From positions 3,844,001-3,908,000 of the forward strand of contig OZ244725.1 in assembly GCA_965219305.1 (NCBI GenBank): DNA of 64,000 bases, read 5' to 3'. The notes under the pieces are model-generated. The model worked only from the letters and a program-made list of their open reading frames with translations. It was not told where the DNA came from and made no database searches. Below, one piece after another: positions 42,574 to 49,718 of the stretch. The DNA comes from DATHTS01 sp965219305 (GTDB lineage Bacteria; Acidobacteriota; Blastocatellia; Pyrinomonadales; Pyrinomonadaceae). A program made the position numbers and the translations under genes. Each line of letters starts with the position of its first letter. The stretch's first letter is position 1.

Positions 42574-43962
42574 TTATTCTTCAACCGACAAAACCTTCGC
42601 GTTAATTTTACCTTTTGCCAGACGAATTTTCACATCGTTACCGATTTTAATATTTTTCGCGTCGCGCAGAATCTCATCATTTTCATTTTTAACGATTGAA
42701 AAACCCCGATCTAAAACCGCCAGCGGCGAAAGCGCGTTGAGCGATGCCATTTTGATTCGCAAAAGCTCGTCGCGTGCGTCCAAAATCCCGCCGATTGCCG
42801 CGAGTTGTTTTTGATGCAAAACTGCGAGACGAGTTTTCTTTTCATTTAATTTTCCCGCAAGTTTTATCGGCGAAAGACGCTTCGTAAACTTTTCGAGCCG
42901 TTCTGATTTTGCTTTAATTTTTTCATCAAATGCGTCTTTGATTCTTTCTTCCGCGTCGTCAACTTCGTAACGCCAATCTTTTATTCGCTGCGGAAATTCC
43001 GAAAACACGGGCGAGAAAGCGATTTCTTGAAATTTCGAGCGCAGACTTAAAATTCGATAATCAAGATTTTGAAATAAATCCTGCGTCAACTGATTGATAA
43101 AATAATTCAAACCTTCTTCCGATTCAGCGACGATTTCCGCCGCCGCGCTCGGTGTCGGCGCGCGTCGGTCAGCGACAAAATCGGCGATCGTAAAATCAAT
43201 TTCGTGTCCGACCGCCGAAATTATCGGAATTTTCGATTCAAAGATCGTTCGCGCTAATTGTTCTTCATTAAACGCCCACAAATCCTCCGTCGAACCGCCG
43301 CCGCGACCGACGATCAAAACGTCGAATTTGTCTTTTTCGTCCGCCGTTTTATTAAATTTGTTTGCCAAATTTATCGCTTCACGAATCTGAAACGGCGCGG
43401 TTTCGCCCTGCACGAGCGTCGGAATCAAAACGATCGAAACCGTTTTCGTGCGGCGCGACAAAACATTCAAAATATCGTGAAAAGCCGCGCCGTTCGGCGA
43501 AGTTACAACGCCGACTTTGCGCGGAAACATCGGCAAAGGTCGTTTGAATTCTTCATCGAAAAGTCTTTCCTTGCCGAGTTTTAATTTGATCTGTTCAAAT
43601 GCGACTTTTAACGCGCCTTCGCCGACGGGTTCGAGCGATTCGACCAAAATCTGATACTCGCCGCGCGGCGAATAAAGCGACAATTTCCCGCGCACGCGAA
43701 CTTGAATTCCGTCGAACGGCTGAAAACGGATCCGCCAATTTTTGCCTTTGTAACACGCCGCTTTGATCTGCGCGTCGCCGTCGTGCAGCGTAAAATACCA
43801 ATGCCCGGAAGATGCCGCGAGAAAATTCAAAATCTCGCCTTCGATCCAAACCGAAGAAAACCGCCGCTCGAGTTCGGTCTTAACCTGATCGTTAAGTTCC
43901 GAGATCGTCAGCGGACGATTTTCAATATCGTCAAAAAGTGAATTTAGAAGTGATGATTTCAA
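42574..43962 (-). CDS. xseA: Exonuclease VII large subunit
   Basis: The 462-residue protein has the N-terminal OB-fold (TISELNDQVKTELERRFSSVWIEGEILN, HWYFTLHDGDAQIKAACYKG) and the catalytic part (PRKVGVVTSPNGAAFHDILNVLSRR, VLIVGRGGGSTEDLWAFNEE, SAVGHEIDFTIADFVADRRAPTPSAAAE). A long coiled coil follows and ends with LDRGFSIVKN. All segments of the family are present. The product is the catalytic subunit; xseB is two genes downstream. Confidence 0.96.
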   Translation of the reverse strand: MKSSLLNSLFDDIENRPLTISELNDQVKTELERRFSSVWIEGEILNFLAASSGHWYFTLHDGDAQIKAACYKGKNWRIRFQPFDGIQVRVRGKLSLYSPRGEYQILVESLEPVGEGALKVAFEQIKLKLGKERLFDEEFKRPLPMFPRKVGVVTSPNGAAFHDILNVLSRRTKTVSIVLIPTLVQGETAPFQIREAINLANKFNKTADEKDKFDVLIVGRGGGSTEDLWAFNEEQLARTIFESKIPIISAVGHEIDFTIADFVADRRAPTPSAAAEIVAESEEGLNYFINQLTQDLFQNLDYRILSLRSKFQEIAFSPVFSEFPQRIKDWRYEVDDAEERIKDAFDEKIKAKSERLEKFTKRLSPIKLAGKLNEKKTRLAVLHQKQLAAIGGILDARDELLRIKMASLNALSPLAVLDRGFSIVKNENDEILRDAKNIKIGNDVKIRLAKGKINAKVLSVEE

Positions 43963-43968
43963 AATTTA

Positions 43969-44655
43969 TTATTTAAAAAGATTTGTTTCCGCCGCCCAAA
44001 CGACATCAATATTGAAGTAAATTTTACCGTCTTTACTAGTCTTAGTATCTTTAATTTCAAAAACGTCAAATGTGTGTCCATCTTTGTGCTGAAGACTTTG
44101 CGAACTGTGCTGAAAACCGAGAAATTTCATCAGAGTATATTCTTCGTCAATCGAAATCACGAAAAAGGGCGTTTCCGCCGAAAGTCCGTCGTTTCCGTTT
44201 TTGATCGAATTTAACAAACCGAGCAAAACTGATTTATAAAATTCTGCTTTTGCATCATCTTTGAGTTCCTTCGCCGAATTATAAGCGACGTAATGCGCGT
44301 TCGCATCAACGTAATTTTTCTCCAAATATTTCTCGACTTGTTTGAGCGCGTCTTTGTATTTTTTATCGCCAAACGGTTTAAGAAATTTCTCACGCTCAGT
44401 TTTGTCAGGTCCGTGAAAAGAATATTCGTCCGTTTTCGTAAAAGCCATTCGCAGCTTCATATAATCAACATTCGTGTCGCCGCCTTTTAATTTCGCAACC
44501 AAATCCGCATAATCTTTCGCCGTCGGTTCGACGCTTTTTTTAGTTTCTTCTTTAGTCTGTTCGCCGGACAATTTCGCGCCCGTTTTTTCCTGCGCTTGAA
44601 CGGCAAAATTGAGCATTAAAGCAAAAAGTGTAATTAAAATAAATTTCATTTTCAT
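43969..44655 (-). CDS. Secreted DUF4919-like protein
   Basis: The 228-residue protein begins MKMKFILITLFALMLNFAVQ with cleavage near AQA, then DYADLVAKLKGGDTNVDYMKLRMAFTKTDEY as in DUF4919. The start may be ATG 44655 or 44649. It probably acts in the periplasm; function unknown. It lies 6 bp upstream of xseA on the same strand, so it may head that operon. Confidence 0.82.
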   Translation of the reverse strand: MKMKFILITLFALMLNFAVQAQEKTGAKLSGEQTKEETKKSVEPTAKDYADLVAKLKGGDTNVDYMKLRMAFTKTDEYSFHGPDKTEREKFLKPFGDKKYKDALKQVEKYLEKNYVDANAHYVAYNSAKELKDDAKAEFYKSVLLGLLNSIKNGNDGLSAETPFFVISIDEEYTLMKFLGFQHSSQSLQHKDGHTFDVFEIKDTKTSKDGKIYFNIDVVWAAETNLFK

Positions 44656-44712
44656 AGATTTTCTTCGATTGGGATTTTTGTGTTTGATGCGGCTAAATTT
44701 AATTTGGCTGTT

Positions 44713-45552
44713 TTAGGCTGAAAAACTAAAAACCGATTGTTCTTCCGTTCGACTCAGCGAATAATTTGAAATAAAAAGTTCGTCGTCTTTTTGATTAGAA
44801 TTCTTCGTTACATTTCGCATTCCGTAAACCACGTTCCAACTTTCGATGTCGGCAAAAGAAAAAAGTTCGCGGATAAACGGCGAATCGTCATAAGTTAAAA
44901 GCCATCTGTGCGGACAATTTTTCAAAATTCCGGCAAATCTTTCGTGGTCAAATGATTTGTGAAGATTTCCGTTTTTTCCATATAATGCTGAATTTGTTGC
45001 CGTAAAATATGGCGGATCGAGAAATAAAAATACGTTTTCGCCTTTTTTCGTAATCACTTTTTCATAATCATCGTTCGTGATTTTTACGTCTTTCAAAATT
45101 TTATCAAAATCTTTCAAACGCTCAATGCTCGAATCGGTAAATCGTTTTTCAAAAGCCTGATTTGAAAAACCGCCCGCTTCCGTCGTGCCGGAAAAAGTTA
45201 TGCGATTAAAAATAAAAAACATCGCGGCTGTTTCGATTTTGTTAAAATTCGGCTTTTTTTCTTTCAAAAAATTATACAAAGTTTTTCCGTCTGAAAATTC
45301 CGTTTTCCATCTTAAAATTTGGGCGATAACTTCATCGGAATCATTTTGCATCCCGCGCCAAAACGCAAATAATTCTGCATATTTATCGTTTATCCAAAAC
45401 TTCTTATCGGGAAACTTTTGTTTGAGATAAATCGAAACAGAACCGCCGCCGACAAACGGTTCGCGGAATTCTTTGAACGGCGGAATCAGCGCACAGATTT
45501 TTTGAACCGCGCGACTTTTTCCGCCCGGATAACGTAACGGGCTTCGAAGCAT
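44713..45552 (-). CDS. DNA adenine-N6 methyltransferase of the Dam/D12 class
   Basis: The 279-residue enzyme has motif X/RYPGGKS (7-13), the SAM motif EPFVGGGSVSIYL, and the catalytic DPPY at 179-182 followed by FTATNSALYG. This is the alpha-type N6-adenine methylase. The target cannot be read from the sequence. It might be solitary, or the partner of the nuclease domain in the VWA fusion 1.2 kb upstream on the same strand. Base use is AT-rich. Confidence 0.93.
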   Translation of the reverse strand: MLRSPLRYPGGKSRAVQKICALIPPFKEFREPFVGGGSVSIYLKQKFPDKKFWINDKYAELFAFWRGMQNDSDEVIAQILRWKTEFSDGKTLYNFLKEKKPNFNKIETAAMFFIFNRITFSGTTEAGGFSNQAFEKRFTDSSIERLKDFDKILKDVKITNDDYEKVITKKGENVFLFLDPPYFTATNSALYGKNGNLHKSFDHERFAGILKNCPHRWLLTYDDSPFIRELFSFADIESWNVVYGMRNVTKNSNQKDDELFISNYSLSRTEEQSVFSFSA

Positions 45553-45562
45553 TTACTTTTAA

Positions 45563-45880
45563 CTAAGGAATTTGTTGCCGCAAAATTTTTCGGGCAATAA
45601 TCATAATAATAATTCCTACCATAAACCATTGAACTAAAAATACTGTCCACGCTATAAAAAGATTTACATTATGCGGATTGCCTTCCATCATTGCACCTGC
45701 AAGATAGGAAGGAAAATTAAGCATTCCCCAAAAGTTTCGCAGTCCCGGATTCCAGAGCAGATAATTGTTTAGCGGCGATGATTCGCCTGTCAGCAACCAA
45801 GAAATGATTGTTGCCAATATGACCGTGAAAATGCCGCCTGAAAATATAATTCGCATAATTTTATTTCTTATAAACGTCAT
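45563..45880 (-). CDS. Small membrane protein, 105 aa
   Basis: Two hydrophobic helices (about 9-30, IIFSGGIFTVILATIISWLL, and 72-95, FIAWTVFLVQWFMVGIIIMIIA) flank a loop with several aromatic residues. I chose ATG 45880 (AAGGA ahead) over the upstream ATG 45895. The start overlaps the preceding gene fragment by 20 bp, so it is coupled to it. I do not recognise a family. A membrane partner or immunity-like function is a guess. Confidence 0.6.
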   Translation of the reverse strand: MTFIRNKIMRIIFSGGIFTVILATIISWLLTGESSPLNNYLLWNPGLRNFWGMLNFPSYLAGAMMEGNPHNVNLFIAWTVFLVQWFMVGIIIMIIARKILRQQIP

Positions 45881-46263
45881 TTCCAAGTCCTTCAAAATAA
45901 TCAGCCGGACACGGCAATTGATTTTGAAAATACTTATAACTAAGTTCAGTTGCTTTGTCTAGCCAACTTTCAGGTCCCGGATCAAATAATTCTTCATAGA
46001 CGTGAGAAGCAAGTTCCAGATGTCCGCCCTCATAAACCTTAAAACCGGCGTGTGCCGGTGAAGTTGCGTCTTGCAGACAGTGCATTGCGTAACCGAGATG
46101 AAGCATCGCATTGTGATTGTCTTTTTTATCAATAAAGCCTTGAGCAACTCTGATTTCATCGTTCACAAACTGATTAGCTCTTTTTCGCGCTTTTTTCTTA
46201 CTCCATCCGGTTGGTGTCATTGCGTGCCGATAAGAATATTCAACCGCTTGCCACTCAGCACGA
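45861..46263 (-). pseudogene. Zinc-dependent phospholipase C/S1-P1-like domain, separated by a frameshift
   Basis: The frame encodes DADRAEWQAVEYSYRHAMTP followed by HLGYAMHCLQDATSPAHAGF, the His/Asp-rich zinc pattern of the PLC/S1-P1 nuclease fold. The only ATG (46220) lies inside this conserved stretch and would remove its start. If one G is removed at about 46258, the upstream 46264-46734 frame continues directly as AIL-DADRAEW. The most natural reading is a single gene broken by a one-base insertion, or a sequencing error. As it stands, only a 119-residue product from ATG 46220 could be made. Confidence 0.6.
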
Positions 46264-46734
46264 TCAGCATCCTAAAATAGCAAATAAAAGCCTATTCAAG
46301 TCTTTGGTTGAAAGCGAATTGGTTAAAACGCGCCTGACCGAATTTTGGTGTGTAAGATAACCATACTGTGATGGCCACAAAACCAAATTGTTCGTATTAT
46401 TCTTCTTCAGACTCGCTCCGCTTAACATAATCTTTAAGACCGGATCAAAATTAGTCAGAAATTCTACTTTCGACTCGGTTGTAAAATTTCCCAAAGTTAT
46501 CCAAGTTTCGTGATTTACATTGCCATCACGCAATTTTAAATTTTGCCATTTTTGAAAAAAACTTACTGCCGCTTGTGCCGTATCATCAAATTTGTCGTTG
46601 ATTTGTGAACTTGAAACAACTTCCGGGACAGCGTTTCTAATTTGCGGAATCTGATAAAGCAGTTCCTTCAAAATGATTACTGTCCGCCCGTCATCACCGT
46701 TTGTAAGATTGTATTGACTGGTCGAATGAAACAT
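46264..46734 (-). CDS. Peptidoglycan-binding-like N-terminal part of the split gene
   Basis: The 156-residue product contains GRTVIILKELLYQIPQIRNA and FDDTAQAAVSFFQKWQNLKL, then NHETWITLGN, a peptidoglycan-binding-domain-like pattern. It has no signal peptide. It ends AILGC at a TGA; the next frame carries the phospholipase-like domain. Taken together, the intact ancestor would be a PG-binding/lipase-like protein of about 290 residues followed by a small membrane protein. That resembles an effector with a partner. Confidence 0.6.
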   Translation of the reverse strand: MFHSTSQYNLTNGDDGRTVIILKELLYQIPQIRNAVPEVVSSSQINDKFDDTAQAAVSFFQKWQNLKLRDGNVNHETWITLGNFTTESKVEFLTNFDPVLKIMLSGASLKKNNTNNLVLWPSQYGYLTHQNSVRRVLTNSLSTKDLNRLLFAILGC

Positions 46735-46783
46735 AAATTATGATACCACTAACCTAAAAACAAAAAACTTTTTTAAGTTATAC

Positions 46784-49717
46784 TCAATCGGCAGAAGTTT
46801 TTCCGCTTTCCAAAATCACCGTAAAATTGTTTTCCCGCGCTTCTTCAAATAGTTTTGATATAAATGCTTTTTCTTTAGCGTTTATAAAATTATCTTTGCA
46901 AAATTTATCAAAAATTTCCGCCGCGTCACCAGAATTTACCGAACCTTCGAGTTTTTCCGAAGTCAGGCGAATCTGCACTTTGTAATCGAGCGGCGTTTTG
47001 CCGTATTTTACATTTCGCAGATTTGTGTAGAGCATCATTTTTATCAAACCGTCTTTGATGTCGTTTTTGCTCGGGAATTTTGCGCGTTTCGTGTGTTTGG
47101 CTTCAATTAAATAGATGCTTTTTTTATCAATTTTCGTTTCATCAACGGTGAAATAATATTTGCCGAAAAGCGCGTTGGTGATCGTGATTTTTCCTTTTGA
47201 AAGCGTCGAAAGCGATTCGTTCGGCTGAATTGTGACAAATTCTCTTTCCTGAGCGTTTTTTGAATTGCGGCGCGAATAGCCGATGAATCTTTCGGGCGTT
47301 TCGGCGTATTTTATCAATTCGTCGAGTTTCGATTCGTCGTGCAGATAAGTTTCCGTTTTTTCGGCGATTTTCTTGTAGGAACTTTTAGCTTTTTCAAAAA
47401 CGGCTTTCAGGTTTTTCGCCTCGCGTTCGTTCCATTCTCGTGCCGTTTCTTTTGATTCGATTATTTCGTTTAGCTTCGCTTTAATAAATTCGTTGTCGAA
47501 TTTTTGTTTGGTGATTTTGTCATTTCCCTTCGCGTTTTTCTCGGCATCGTCGTAATATGCGAGAACGACGCGGACATCCAAAAGACTCAGAAGCGGAATC
47601 GTGTCCCACTGAATAAAATCGCGGTCGCCGCCTAAACCTTCGTCTTTAACGACGGGAATTATAGCGACTTTTTTGCCTGCGTAATTCAGCGTGTCGTAAA
47701 CTCTTTCGTACGGATAAGAGCGCGTTCGTTTGGGCGAAATCCAGCGACTGACGGCAATTTGTTCTTTGTTTTTATTGAGCAAAAATGCGCCTTGAGTTTT
47801 GTTGATGTCGAAGTTTGATTCGATATTAAATTCTTTAAGTTTGTCGCCGAGAAATTGTTTGTAATTTATCGTTTCGATTTCGCCCGTAATTTCGGCGGTT
47901 TGAAAAGAATTTGCACGCGGAGGAGCGAAGGACGCGGAGATAAATTTAAAATCACGCGGTTTTTCTATTGTTTGCGAAACATCTTTTTCACCGACGGCGA
48001 CGACCAAGCCGAGTTTGACGAAGGAATTTTCACGTTTGACGCGAACGCGAAGACGCGGCGACGCTTTTCCGCCCGTGATTCCGGGCATATCGGAACGGAA
48101 AGTTACTGTGTAAGCGGTGCGAAGCTGGCGCACGATGTCGTCGTAAGCGGTTTGCAGTTCGCTCAGGCGCGAGATCGGATAATAAACGCCGCCGGAAATT
48201 TCGGCTAACTTTTCGCCTTCGCCTTCGGCTTTTGTCGTCAGACCGATGTAGCGATTGCGGAGCGGATCAATCGCTTCGGAATTTACGTCGGCGGTCGCCG
48301 ATGCCGCGATCAAACTCGACGGAACGTAAAGCGGATAGACGAGCGCGCCGCTTTCCTGAAGTGCGCCGAGAAGCGAGTCGAACGGCAAAAATGAGCGATT
48401 ATCGTCGCCGTCGGTCAGAGTTACGATTGCCGTTCGTTCGCCTTTAAGCGGGCGCAAAATGTCCGCCAGACTAAAAGCGAGCGTGTCGTAATAAGCCGTT
48501 CCGCCGCCCGCGTCGAAAGTGTCCAAAGATTCGGAAAGTTTTGTTTTGTCGGTCGTAAAATTTGACAAAACCTTTACGTCTTCGTTAAAAATTACGATGG
48601 CGATTTTGTCTTCAGGACTGACGGTATTTATAAAATTTCGCGCGGCTTTGCGGATAAAATCAACGTAATTTTCGATGCTTCCCGAAACGTCCAAAACTAA
48701 AACCAAATTAAACGGTGCGGTCGCCGGTTTGACCGATAAAATCTCGCGCTCTTTTCCCGATTCGTAAACTTCAAAATCTGTTTCTTTTAAATCGGCGATG
48801 GAGCGATTATTGATGTCGGTAACTTGAACAAGAACCTGCTTGTACTGCGCGTTAATATTGACGTTATTTGTTGTGGCATCTGCAAAAGAAGGCGTTTCTT
48901 TGCGCGGCGGCAGAGTTTTGGCGTAATCGCCGAAATACTTCGGACTCGCGCGGCGAATTGCGGTCGTCAAAAGTGAATCGCCGCTCCGAATGATCGCTTT
49001 CGCTGCTTCGGTCAAAGGGCGTTCGCGCAGATTATTGGCGACATCGTTCGGGCTGACGTTCAGCAGAATAATTCCGCGTGCCGTCGTCAGATCGAGTTCT
49101 ACGCGGTCGCTTTTCGATTTCTTTTTATCAGTTTCTTCGCCGGAAGTTTCGGCGGTTTTTGTTTCCGGTTTCTCCTGATTTATTTTGCCGCTCACGACAA
49201 ATTTTCCGGCGGCTTTTTCTTTTACTTTTTCGAGTTCGATGTCGCTCAAAAATCGCGGACTCGACTGCGTCCAGACGAAATTATATTTTACGTCGTAAAG
49301 CGGAACATCTGCGGCAATCGTTCCCGTGTCGGTGTAAACTTCTACCGAATCGAAATTGCCGGAAAATTTGACTTCGCCCGCTTTTGTTTCGATTTTCAAG
49401 CGCGAGCGTTCGGGAACTTTTAAGACGAGATCAATCCGGGTTTCTTCATTTTTCGGCGCAACTTCAATTTTAATTTTTTCGCCGTTTGTTTCGGTTTTTA
49501 GATTGCTGTCAGGAGTTTGTTTTTCGAGGAAAACTTTGTTGTTGTCGCTTTCGCTTTCTTTGAGCGCGACGACTTCAACACGCCCGTAAAAATTTTTAAC
49601 CTCAACAGTTCCGCCGATTTTGAGCGGGAAATCTCGCCCGGCGTTTTGCGCGAATGCGGAAAAGCCGAAAATTAAAATACAACTTATAAAAAAACAAATT
49701 TTCGGTAAAATTTTCAT
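46784..49717 (-). CDS. Secreted VWA-domain protein fused to a restriction-endonuclease-like domain
   Basis: The 977-residue protein has a signal peptide (ends FSAFAQ), a DUF4097-like beta region (about 30-250) and a VWA domain (about 336-540) with the metal site DVSGS (343-347) and TLTDGDD. From about residue 610 a second, apparently complete domain starts. It shows SRWISPKRTRSYPYERVYDT, IIPVVKDEG, GDRDFIQWDT and ITNALFGKYYFTVDETK, then IYLIEAKHTK (E872, K874) and DIKDGLIKMMLYTNL. I remember this series from cytoplasmic type II restriction enzymes of the PD-(D/E)XK type. The joint (about 580-605) carries EKPRDFKFISASFAPP, which resembles a translated intergenic repeat. It starts 2 bp after the kinase stop. 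Confidence 0.82.
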   Translation of the reverse strand: MKILPKICFFISCILIFGFSAFAQNAGRDFPLKIGGTVEVKNFYGRVEVVALKESESDNNKVFLEKQTPDSNLKTETNGEKIKIEVAPKNEETRIDLVLKVPERSRLKIETKAGEVKFSGNFDSVEVYTDTGTIAADVPLYDVKYNFVWTQSSPRFLSDIELEKVKEKAAGKFVVSGKINQEKPETKTAETSGEETDKKKSKSDRVELDLTTARGIILLNVSPNDVANNLRERPLTEAAKAIIRSGDSLLTTAIRRASPKYFGDYAKTLPPRKETPSFADATTNNVNINAQYKQVLVQVTDINNRSIADLKETDFEVYESGKEREILSVKPATAPFNLVLVLDVSGSIENYVDFIRKAARNFINTVSPEDKIAIVIFNEDVKVLSNFTTDKTKLSESLDTFDAGGGTAYYDTLAFSLADILRPLKGERTAIVTLTDGDDNRSFLPFDSLLGALQESGALVYPLYVPSSLIAASATADVNSEAIDPLRNRYIGLTTKAEGEGEKLAEISGGVYYPISRLSELQTAYDDIVRQLRTAYTVTFRSDMPGITGGKASPRLRVRVKRENSFVKLGLVVAVGEKDVSQTIEKPRDFKFISASFAPPRANSFQTAEITGEIETINYKQFLGDKLKEFNIESNFDINKTQGAFLLNKNKEQIAVSRWISPKRTRSYPYERVYDTLNYAGKKVAIIPVVKDEGLGGDRDFIQWDTIPLLSLLDVRVVLAYYDDAEKNAKGNDKITKQKFDNEFIKAKLNEIIESKETAREWNEREAKNLKAVFEKAKSSYKKIAEKTETYLHDESKLDELIKYAETPERFIGYSRRNSKNAQEREFVTIQPNESLSTLSKGKITITNALFGKYYFTVDETKIDKKSIYLIEAKHTKRAKFPSKNDIKDGLIKMMLYTNLRNVKYGKTPLDYKVQIRLTSEKLEGSVNSGDAAEIFDKFCKDNFINAKEKAFISKLFEEARENNFTVILESGKTSAD

Positions 49718-49718
49718 T

